The position numbers and the translations under genes were made by a program. A stretch of DNA of 6,964 nucleotides from Comamonas sp. lk (GTDB taxonomy: Bacteria; Pseudomonadota; Gammaproteobacteria; Burkholderiales; Burkholderiaceae_C): NCBI GenBank assembly GCA_945898105.1, contig CAMDHL010000113.1, positions 1 through 6,964 on the forward strand, written 5' to 3'. Positions within the stretch are counted from its first letter, which is position 1, and each line of letters begins with the position of its first letter. Shown here piece after piece: positions 1-6,964 of this stretch. Under the pieces are notes generated by a model. The model had not been told where the DNA came from. It searched no databases and saw only the letters and a program-made list of their open reading frames with translations.

Positions 1-466
1 CCAAGCGGTAATCGAGCTGAATCGGGTCACCGCCGCCGCGCACCTCGCTGCGCACCACTAACTCCTTGTCATCGGGAGACGCGCGCAAGGGCTTCATGAC
101 AATCGTCTGATCACTGATTTGCGCCAAGGCCCCGGAATAGGTTCGTACCAGCAGAATCTTAAATTCTTCCTGCAAGCGCTTTTGTTGCTCCGGCGTGGCC
201 TGCCGCCAGCCCGGGCCGACCGCCGAGGCCGTCATACGTTGAAAGTCCATGTGGGGCATGATGCGAGTGTCGACCAAGGCGACTACCTTGCCAATATCGC
301 CTCCTCGCATTGTCTTATCCGCTTTAATCAGGTCCAGCACTTCGGTCGAGATGCGTTTGACAAAGACATCGGCGGGCTCGTCCATCGCCTGCACTGGCCC
401 AGCCATCAGTTGCCCGAGAACCAACAGCAGCACCGCGCCTATACGTTTTAAAAATCGAAAGTACAC
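1..466 (-). CDS. mlaC: Periplasmic phospholipid carrier MlaC (Ttg2D family), N-terminal part (cut by window edge)
   Basis: This is the soluble periplasmic shuttle that carries a phospholipid between MlaA and the MlaFEDB complex. 155 residues are visible before the left edge cuts the gene. There is no ATG at the 5' end. GTG at 466 is chosen because GAGGGA (474-479) lies 7 nt upstream and because it yields a clean signal peptide: basic YFRFLKR, a hydrophobic core at about 9-22, and a PVQA-M cleavage site near residue 27. TTG at 469 is the alternative and adds one residue. The mature part starts with a helical region (PADVFVKRISTEVLDLIKAD), followed by typical Ttg2 sequence: VDTRIMPHMDFQRM (65-78) and GPGWRQATPEQQ (84-95). 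Strand-forming sequence ends the visible part. The frame stays open upstream into mlaA without an ATG, so the exact start is the main uncertainty. It follows mlaA after 106 nt. Confidence 0.9.
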   Translation of the reverse strand, partial: MYFRFLKRIGAVLLLVLGQLMAGPVQAMDEPADVFVKRISTEVLDLIKADKTMRGGDIGKVVALVDTRIMPHMDFQRMTASAVGPGWRQATPEQQKRLQEEFKILLVRTYSGALAQISDQTIVMKPLRASPDDKELVVRSEVRGGGDPIQLDYRL

Positions 467-473
467 CAAAAAA

Positions 474-479
474 TCCCTC
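474..479 (-). promoter_or_regulatory. Ribosome-binding site deciding the GTG start of mlaC
   Basis: GAGGGA ends 7 nt before GTG at 466 and 4 nt before TTG at 469. The spacing favours GTG. No ATG in this frame is suitably placed: the first in-frame Met codons fall near the end of the signal peptide or inside the mature protein. Confidence 0.6.
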
Positions 480-572
480 AGCGCATAACTTAGATTGGGT
501 AGCGCCACGCCAGCGCAGACACTCCAACTGGCTTGTCCACTGCGCAGAAACAGACATAGAGCAGACTTAATT

Positions 573-1307
573 CTACGGCTGAACGCCTGGGTCTTCCTGA
601 TTTTCCCCGTCGTTCTGCAGGTATAGCCTGCGCTGCAGGTAGGAATCCCGGGTGAAGGAATAGGGGTCCAAGGCCCCCGCTTTGACAACATCATCGGCCT
701 GCAGATAGCTGGCCCGCAGGTCGGTAAAACTTAAAACCGTCAAAAAGTCGCGTATTTCCACACTTTCCAAATGGTTGGCCAGGTTACCCTTCCAGTCGAT
801 GGGGTAGACGACAACCTCGACCATGGTGCGGGGCCCAAGCAGGGGCAGGACCACATACGGGCCCGCGGGTAGACCCCAGCGCGAAAGCATGAGGCCAAAG
901 TCAGCAGGATGCCTGTCAATATCCATCTCGGTGGCAACATCCATCAGGCCCAGAACACCCAGGGTGCTGTTGATTGCAACCCGTTTGAAGCTGTCGGATG
1001 TTGCCTTGCTCCGCAGAGAAAGTGCATTATTCGGAATCGCCCATGCATCGGCCAAATTACCAAAAAAATGATTCACACTATTGCGTGCCCAGCGTGGCAG
1101 GACCTTGGTGTAAACCAGCGCAACGGGCCTGAGTACGGCGTGGTCCACGATTTCGTTGAAGGCGAAAACTCCGCGGTTGAAAACCTCAAAAGGGTCCTGC
1201 GCATTGATCAGTGGTTCCGCCTGGGCGGTTTGTGAAAAGCCTGCACAAAAAATCCCCACCAAACAGGCAAAAACCCGCAGGTGGCGACCGAGCAGGGTTA
1301 GGCGCAT
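573..1307 (-). CDS. mlaA: MlaA/VacJ family outer-membrane phospholipid-removal protein
   Basis: This is the outer-membrane component of the Mla pathway. The family forms a ring in the inner leaflet, in E. coli with porins, and lets phospholipids that reached the outer leaflet pass to MlaC. It has 244 residues, normal length. Family hallmarks are DPFEVFNRGVFAFN (38-51), FFGNLADAWAIPNN (81-94), the RWGLPAGPYVVLPLLGPRT block (143-161) and the end motif DPYSFTRDSYLQRR (214-227). The signal peptide has a basic start, a hydrophobic stretch at about 12-24 and a TAQA-E signal peptidase I-like site after residue 30. Neither C15 (VFAC) nor C21 (GIFC) sits in a good lipobox, which is unusual for this family. 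The start is ATG at 1307, 2 nt after the mlaD stop; any longer start would lie within mlaD. The stop is TAG. The order mlaD-mlaA-mlaC differs from E. coli, where mlaA is unlinked, but is familiar in Betaproteobacteria. Confidence 0.94.
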   Translation of the reverse strand: MRLTLLGRHLRVFACLVGIFCAGFSQTAQAEPLINAQDPFEVFNRGVFAFNEIVDHAVLRPVALVYTKVLPRWARNSVNHFFGNLADAWAIPNNALSLRSKATSDSFKRVAINSTLGVLGLMDVATEMDIDRHPADFGLMLSRWGLPAGPYVVLPLLGPRTMVEVVVYPIDWKGNLANHLESVEIRDFLTVLSFTDLRASYLQADDVVKAGALDPYSFTRDSYLQRRLYLQNDGENQEDPGVQP

Positions 1308-1309
1308 GC

Positions 1310-1789
1310 TTATTCCGCCGCTTTCGTGCCAGCGGAGCCCGCCGCTTTGCTGTATAGAAACTGGCTAATCAGGCTCTCAAGCACGACCGCCGACTGTGTG
1401 GTGGTGATCATGTCGCCCGCGGCTAGTTCGGCCACATCCGCGCCAGCCTCGATCCCCAGGTATTGCTCGCCGAGCAAGCCACTCGTCAGAATTTTGAGGG
1501 AGCTGTCCTTGGGGAAATGGTATCGGCTTTCCATGGAAATATGCACCTGGGCTTGAAAGCTTTTATCGTCAAAAACAATTTTTTCCACCCGGCCAACCAC
1601 GACGCCGGCGCTGCGCACTGCCGCCTTGGCTTTGAGGCCACCCACGTTATCGAACTTGGCCGTCACTTTGTAAGTGGACTGAAAATTGAGACTAAGCAAA
1701 TTTGCCGACTGCAAGGCCAGAAACAGGATCGCCACGGCACCAATCAACACAAACAGGCCTACCCACAGATCATTTTTGGAGCGTTGCAT
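1310..1789 (-). CDS. mlaD: MCE-domain phospholipid-binding protein MlaD
   Basis: This is a membrane-anchored periplasmic MCE protein. In E. coli it forms a hexameric ring on MlaE and passes lipids between MlaC and the permease. It has 159 residues, somewhat shorter than E. coli MlaD (183), the difference being mainly at the C-terminus. A short cytoplasmic start (MQRSKND) leads into one membrane helix at about 8-30. A single MCE domain follows at about 38-116, with FDNVGGLKAKAAVRSAGVVVG at 46-66 and the pore-loop segment TSGLLGEQYLGI at 102-113. The C-terminal helix VVLESLISQFLYSK (135-148) corresponds to the helices that line the central hydrophobic pore in the E. coli hexamer. The ATG at 1789 has only a weak purine-rich AGAAAG upstream. 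The gene lies 26 nt after mlaE and 2 nt before mlaA, so cotranscription is likely. The stop is TAA. Confidence 0.94.
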   Translation of the reverse strand: MQRSKNDLWVGLFVLIGAVAILFLALQSANLLSLNFQSTYKVTAKFDNVGGLKAKAAVRSAGVVVGRVEKIVFDDKSFQAQVHISMESRYHFPKDSSLKILTSGLLGEQYLGIEAGADVAELAAGDMITTTQSAVVLESLISQFLYSKAAGSAGTKAAE

Positions 1790-1815
1790 ACGAATTCTTT
1801 CTGGTTAAGCGATCG

Positions 1816-2598
1816 CTAAATCGTGAACATCATGGCGGTCAGAACAAAGTCCATAACCAGCACTGACAAAGAGGCCATCACCACAGTGCGGGTGGTGGCG
1901 CTGGCAACACCTTCTGGTGTGGCCTGCGCAACATAGCCCTGTAACAGTGCGATAAAGGTGACGGTGAAGCCAAAAATAATGCTCTTGACGATGCCATTGC
2001 CCACATCACGCCAGACGTCCACGCCGCCCTGAATTTGGCTCCAAAAGGACCCGGAATCTACACCAATCATTACCACCCCGACCACCCAGCCGCCCACAAT
2101 ACCCATGGCGCTAAACACCGCCGCCAGCAAGGGCATAGCGATCACGCCGCCCCAAAACCGTGGGGCCAGCACACGCAGGACCGGATCCACCGCCATCATT
2201 TCCATCACGCTTATCTGCTCGCCCGCTTTCATCAAACCAATTTCTGCCGTCAGCGAGGTACCCGCACGTCCGGCAAAGAGTAAAGCCGTAACCACTGGCC
2301 CTAACTCTCGCACCAGACTGAGCGCAACCAGCAGGCCCAGGGCCTCGGAAGATCCATAGCGCTGCAAGGTGTAGTAGCCCTGGAGGCCAAACACAAAACC
2401 GACAAACAAACCCGAAAACGCAATGATGACCAGCGAGTAATTACCCAAAAAATGAATCTGATCGCGGATCAGTCCGAAGCGCTGCAAACTGGTTTTGAGG
2501 GTAAACAGCAATCGCACAAACAAGCGCGCGCCGTAGCCGATGTGCGCCAACTTCTCTCGCACCGCAAAACCCAAATTGCGTAGGGATTGAGCCATCAT
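1816..2598 (-). CDS. mlaE: Phospholipid ABC transporter permease MlaE
   Basis: This is the inner-membrane permease of the Mla complex. It binds MlaF on the cytoplasmic side and the MlaD hexamer on the periplasmic side. It has 260 residues, the same length as E. coli MlaE. An N-terminal amphipathic/interfacial region (about 1-45) is followed by hydrophobic segments near 52-75, 85-108, 148-180, 203-224 and 237-258. The family's conserved core is clear at 96-126: VRELGPVVTALLFAGRAG followed by TAEIGLMKAGEQ. The start is ATG at 2598; a second Met follows directly. A perfect GGAGG lies 7 nt upstream inside the mlaF end, so the start is well supported. It overlaps mlaF by 4 nt and is followed by mlaD after 26 nt. 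The stop is TAG. Nothing looks broken. Confidence 0.95.
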   Translation of the reverse strand: MMAQSLRNLGFAVREKLAHIGYGARLFVRLLFTLKTSLQRFGLIRDQIHFLGNYSLVIIAFSGLFVGFVFGLQGYYTLQRYGSSEALGLLVALSLVRELGPVVTALLFAGRAGTSLTAEIGLMKAGEQISVMEMMAVDPVLRVLAPRFWGGVIAMPLLAAVFSAMGIVGGWVVGVVMIGVDSGSFWSQIQGGVDVWRDVGNGIVKSIIFGFTVTFIALLQGYVAQATPEGVASATTRTVVMASLSVLVMDFVLTAMMFTI

Positions 2599-3410
2599 GG
2601 GGCAGCCTCCGCGCCGAAGTCTTGCGCCATATCGGGAGCAGGGTAATGAAAACGCACTGGACCGTCGGTTTGGGCATGCACATACTGATAGACCAGCGGG
2701 TCAGTGCTTTCGCGCACATGCTGCGGAGTGCCTTCGGTGGCGACACGACCATTGGCCAAAATCACCACGTGATCGGCGATGCCGAAGGTTTGCTCCAATT
2801 CGTGAGACACAAAAATACTGGTCAGACCCATGGTGTCATTGAGCTGACGTATCAAGTGGGCTGAGGTGCCCAGAGAAATCGGATCCAGGCCGGAAAAGGG
2901 TTCGTCATACATGACAAGTTCCGGATCTAGCGCGATGGCGCGCGCCAAGGCAATACGCCGTGCCATGCCGCCGGAGACTTCGCTTGGCATCAGGTCACGC
3001 GCGCCGCGCAGGCCCACGGCTTGAAGCTTCATCAACACAATGTCGCGAATAAGCACTTCTGGGAGGGACGTGTGTTCACGCAAGGGAAAGGCCACGTTGT
3101 CGAAAACGGATAAGTCTGCAAATAAGGCGCCAAACTGGAACAACATGCCCATACGCCGACGCGCAGCGTACAGGGCACTCTGGTCCATGGCGCCTATGTC
3201 CTGCCCGTCAAACAGCACTTGGCCACTTTGGGCGCGGATCTGACCACCGATTAAACGTAGCAAAGTGGTTTTGCCGCCACCACTGGCACCCATCAGCGCC
3301 GTCACTTTGCCGCGCGGCACACTAAAGCTGGTGCCGTCCAAAATGATGCGTTCGTGGTAAGCGAAGCTCAGATTTTCAATGCGTACAAGGGGATCGGATG
3401 AGGCAGGCAT
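2595..3410 (-). CDS. mlaF: Phospholipid transport ABC ATPase MlaF
   Basis: This is the cytoplasmic ATPase of the inner-membrane MlaFEDB complex, which powers phospholipid trafficking between the membranes. It has 271 residues and every core ABC motif: Walker A GASGGGKTT (41-49), Q-loop Q92, signature SGGMARR (146-152), Walker B ending in D169-E170, and H-loop H203. The tail at about 249-260 (DGPVRFHYPAPD) matches the C-terminal extension of E. coli MlaF, which contacts the neighbouring subunit close to MlaB. This suggests that a MlaB partner exists outside the window. The ATG at 3410 is the only good in-frame start, but it lacks a clear Shine-Dalgarno sequence; the nearest GAGG is 15 nt away. 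It is the first gene after a 117-bp gap below gltD. Its TGA stop overlaps the mlaE start (ATGA), indicating translational coupling. The older Pseudomonas name for this family is Ttg2A. Confidence 0.95.
   Translation of the reverse strand: MPASSDPLVRIENLSFAYHERIILDGTSFSVPRGKVTALMGASGGGKTTLLRLIGGQIRAQSGQVLFDGQDIGAMDQSALYAARRRMGMLFQFGALFADLSVFDNVAFPLREHTSLPEVLIRDIVLMKLQAVGLRGARDLMPSEVSGGMARRIALARAIALDPELVMYDEPFSGLDPISLGTSAHLIRQLNDTMGLTSIFVSHELEQTFGIADHVVILANGRVATEGTPQHVRESTDPLVYQYVHAQTDGPVRFHYPAPDMAQDFGAEAAP
2606..2610 (-). promoter_or_regulatory. Ribosome-binding site of mlaE
   Basis: A perfect GGAGG stands 7 nt before the ATG at 2598, inside the last codons of mlaF. It fixes the mlaE start and, with the 4-nt ATGA overlap, points to coupled but independently strong initiation. 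It is the best Shine-Dalgarno sequence in the window. Confidence 0.8.
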
Positions 3411-3431
3411 GGTGCTTAGAAGTAGCCTCGT

Positions 3432-3437
3432 ATCATA
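3432..3437 (-). promoter_or_regulatory. Possible -10 element before mlaF
   Basis: TATGAT differs from the sigma-70 -10 consensus at one base and lies 21 nt before the mlaF ATG, inside the 117-bp gap after gltD. No recognisable -35 hexamer sits 16-18 nt upstream; that stretch is G-rich. There is no extended -10 TG either. If it is a promoter it is weak or activator-dependent. The mla genes may instead be read through from gltBD. Confidence 0.25.
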
Positions 3438-3438
3438 A

Positions 3439-3448
3439 GGGCTAGCCC
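3439..3448. repeat. 10-bp perfect palindrome GGGCTAGCCC in the gltD-mlaF gap
   Basis: The palindrome abuts the possible -10 element, one base away. As a hairpin it has no loop and no following T-run, so it is not an intrinsic terminator. It could be an operator half-site pair or chance in GC-rich DNA. A similar GGGCGAGCCC lies at 3514-3523, just after the gltD stop, but its two central bases differ (GA rather than TA), so it is not a true palindrome. Confidence 0.3.
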
Positions 3449-3527
3449 CGCAAAACCCCGCCCAAAGCAGGCACTTACAGGGGCTTAGGCCGGACTTTTC
3501 CTAACATTTACCTGGGCGAGCCCGCGT

Positions 3528-4994
<1,467 letters not shown>

Positions 4995-5026
4995 GATGCT
5001 GGTCCAGTAAAGTCAGTAATGCGCGC

Positions 5027-6964
5027 TCAAACCGGCGCGCCGCTCTTAGTTTTTGGTTTGGACACAGTGCTGGCTGCGGCCGATTTTTTCGCATGAATTT
5101 CACCCAAGGCGCGCTTGTATTCCAGCGGGAAGACCTTGACGAATTTACTGCGTGCGCTGTCCCATTGGTCTAACAATTCACGCGCGCGCTTGCTGCCGGT
5201 CCAGCGGTTGTGATCTTCCAGCAATTTGCGCAACTGCGCCTCGTCCGATTGGCCGCGGTGCCATACGGCTTTATCTATCTGCGCTTCTTGCTCTTTGTTG
5301 CTGAGCACCGCCTCCATGCTCACCATGGCAGTGTTGCAGCGGCTGACGAACTGGCCGTCTTCGTCATAAACGTAGGCGATGCCGCCGCTCATTCCGGCGG
5401 CAAAGTTGCGCCCGGTTTTGCCCAGCACCAGCACAGTGCCACCGGTCATGTATTCGCAGCCATGGTCGCCGGTACCTTCGACCACTGCCGTAGCGCCCGA
5501 CAGGCGCACCGCAAAGCGCTCACCGGCCACCCCGCTGAAAAACGCTTCGCCGCTGGTGGCGCCATACATCACGGTATTGCCCACAATGGTGTTGCGGATG
5601 GCTTCGCCCCGAAAATCAATACTGGGCCGAACTACTATGCGCCCGCCGGACAAGCCTTTGCCGGTGTAATCGTTAGCATCGCCAATCAGATACAAGGTCA
5701 CGCCGTTGCATAAAAAGGCGCCGAACGACTGACCGCCTGTGCCTTCGAGCTGGATACGGATACTGTCGTCGGGCAGGCCTTCGGGGTGTACTTTTGTAAT
5801 CGCACCCGACAGCATGGCACCGACAGAACGGTTGACGTTACGCGCCACTTCCATGAACTGCACTTTTTCACCTTTGTCGATCGCAGCGCGACTTTTTTCG
5901 ATCAAGCGCACGTCCAAGGCTTTTTCCAGGCCATGCTCCTGGGTTTCGTTTTGAAACCGGGGTACGCTGGCCGGCACTTGCGGCTGCGCAAACAGGCGGC
6001 TGAAATCCAAACCGCTGGACTTCCAGTGGTCAATGCCCTTGCGCATGTCCAACAGGTCGGCCCGACCAATCAGGTCGTCAAATTTGCGAATACCCAATTG
6101 CGCCATGATGTGGCGCACTTCTTCGGCCACAAAGAAGAAATAATTCACCACATGCTCGGGCTTGCCGGAGAACTTTTGGCGGAGCACCGGGTCTTGCGTG
6201 GCCACGCCGACCGGGCCGGTATTCAGATGGCATTTGCGCATCATGATGCAGCCTTCCACCACCAGCGGTGCCGTGGCAAAGCCGAATTCATCGGCACCGA
6301 GCAATGCGCCGATGGCGACATCGCGCCCAGTTTTCATCTGGCCATCCACTTGCACCCGAATACGGCTACGCAAGCGGTTGAGCACTAGCGTTTGCTGGGT
6401 CTCGGCCAAACCTATTTCCCAGGGGCTTCCGGCATGTTTGATAGACGACCAAGGCGAGGCCCCAGTGCCGCCGTCGTGGCCGGCAATCACTACATGGTCT
6501 GCCTTGCATTTGGCCACGCCTGCGGCAACAGTACCCACGCCAATTTCAGACACCAGCTTGACGCTGATATCCGAATGGGGCGCAACGTTTTTCAGATCAT
6601 GAATGAGTTGCGCTAGATCTTCAATAGAATAAATATCGTGGTGGGGTGGCGGCGAAATAAGTCCCACGCCAGGCACCGAGTAACGCAGCTTGCCGATGTA
6701 CTCGGACACTTTGCTGCCGGGCAATTGACCGCCTTCGCCGGGCTTGGCACCTTGCGCCATTTTGATCTGAATTTGGTCCGCGCTGACGAGGTATTCAGCG
6801 GTCACCCCAACGCGACCCGAGGCCACTTGCTTGATTTTCGAGCGCATCGAGTCGCCCGCTTGGAGCGCATAGTCCACCTCGAAAATTTCCTTGCCCAAGA
6901 GGTCCGACATGGTCTGGCCCTGTTTGATTGGGATGCCTTTGAGTTCGTTACGGTAGCGCAGCGG
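5027..6964 (-). CDS. gltB: Glutamate synthase (NADPH) large subunit, C-terminal part (cut by window edge)
   Basis: This is the catalytic alpha subunit of bacterial GOGAT, a cytoplasmic iron-sulfur flavoprotein. It joins glutamine-derived ammonia to 2-oxoglutarate with electrons relayed from GltD. The frame is open to the right edge, so 645 residues are visible, roughly the last 40% of a ~1,500-residue protein. The Met at 6910 is internal, because clear GltB sequence ([11 protein letters not shown]) precedes it. The N-terminal glutaminase domain lies outside the window. Numbering from the edge, the FMN-binding synthase domain is seen with [10 protein letters not shown] at 162-171, followed by the iron-sulfur segment at 239-250. 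The glycine-rich GXGXG beta-helix runs from about 400 to 540 ([19 protein letters not shown]). The tail is Lys/Ala/Ser-rich and ends at TGA. Oddity: the cluster motif reads C-x5-C-x4-G (C239, C245, G250), whereas the family has a third Cys. The frame is otherwise intact. gltD follows after 32 nt. The identity is secure; activity is uncertain because of G250. Confidence 0.97.
   Translation of the reverse strand, partial: PLRYRNELKGIPIKQGQTMSDLLGKEIFEVDYALQAGDSMRSKIKQVASGRVGVTAEYLVSADQIQIKMAQGAKPGEGGQLPGSKVSEYIGKLRYSVPGVGLISPPPHHDIYSIEDLAQLIHDLKNVAPHSDISVKLVSEIGVGTVAAGVAKCKADHVVIAGHDGGTGASPWSSIKHAGSPWEIGLAETQQTLVLNRLRSRIRVQVDGQMKTGRDVAIGALLGADEFGFATAPLVVEGCIMMRKCHLNTGPVGVATQDPVLRQKFSGKPEHVVNYFFFVAEEVRHIMAQLGIRKFDDLIGRADLLDMRKGIDHWKSSGLDFSRLFAQPQVPASVPRFQNETQEHGLEKALDVRLIEKSRAAIDKGEKVQFMEVARNVNRSVGAMLSGAITKVHPEGLPDDSIRIQLEGTGGQSFGAFLCNGVTLYLIGDANDYTGKGLSGGRIVVRPSIDFRGEAIRNTIVGNTVMYGATSGEAFFSGVAGERFAVRLSGATAVVEGTGDHGCEYMTGGTVLVLGKTGRNFAAGMSGGIAYVYDEDGQFVSRCNTAMVSMEAVLSNKEQEAQIDKAVWHRGQSDEAQLRKLLEDHNRWTGSKRARELLDQWDSARSKFVKVFPLEYKRALGEIHAKKSAAASTVSKPKTKSGAPV

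Noticed and set aside
497..516. Possible small hairpin with GCGC arms in the mlaA-mlaC gap
   Set aside because: The stem is only 4 bp with a 7-nt loop and no following T-run. It is too weak to call a terminator or attenuator.
324..557. Open frame on the minus strand starting with ATG at 557, across the mlaA-mlaC gap and the mlaC start
   Set aside because: It overlaps mlaC in a different frame and its product shows no recognisable family, whereas the mlaC frame gives an unmistakable signal peptide and Ttg2 domain. Joining the two by slippage on the T-run near 467-473 would place a polar extension before the signal peptide, which is implausible.
1808..1817. Palindrome AGCGATCGCT at the mlaE stop
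   Set aside because: It is a single 10-bp copy overlapping the TAG stop and the 26-nt gap to mlaD. There is no second copy and no T-run, so chance is sufficient.
5031..5044. GC-rich palindromic stretch around GGCGCGCC at the end of gltB
   Set aside because: It lies within the last GltB codons, has no T-run and is not repeated; it is ordinary GC-rich coding sequence.
5210..6602. Long plus-strand open frames opposite gltB (for example 5210-5713, 5786-6388 and 6162-6602)
   Set aside because: They lie antisense to highly conserved GltB sequence, with His/Ala/Pro-rich compositions typical of reverse-strand reading of GC-rich genes. They show no domain or supporting ribosome-binding site.

Overview
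The window is a compact run of seven genes, all on the minus strand, so transcription runs from high to low coordinates. In transcription order they are gltB (3' part only), gltD, mlaF, mlaE, mlaD, mlaA and mlaC (5' part only). G+C is moderately high. The GltD, GltB and MlaA sequences and the gltBD-mlaFEDAC order look like Burkholderiales (Betaproteobacteria), probably Comamonadaceae or a near relative. This taxonomic call rests on recalled family sequences, not on a search.

Region by region: 5027-6964 holds the C-terminal part of the glutamate synthase large subunit and is cut by the right window edge. 3528-4994 is the small subunit, 32 nt downstream of gltB. Together they make NADPH-dependent glutamate synthase (GOGAT), which turns glutamine plus 2-oxoglutarate into two glutamates. 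A 117-bp gap (3411-3527) follows, with at most a weak promoter-like -10 element and a 10-bp palindrome. Then 1-3410 holds the Mla system for retrograde glycerophospholipid transport between outer and inner membrane: ATPase MlaF, permease MlaE (4-nt overlap with mlaF), MCE protein MlaD, outer-membrane component MlaA (2 nt after mlaD) and periplasmic carrier MlaC (GTG start, cut by the left window edge). MlaB, the usual STAS partner, is not in the window and could lie beyond the left edge.

The window is mostly ordinary housekeeping sequence. No mobile element, CRISPR array, tRNA or rRNA was seen, and no gene-free stretch exceeds about 120 bp. Two points deserve a second look. GltB has glycine where the third cysteine ligand of its [3Fe-4S] cluster is expected (codon 6215-6217, GGC instead of TGC/TGT). 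MlaA has a cleavable-looking signal peptide but no convincing lipobox, although this family is normally lipidated. I found no sign of an undescribed system.
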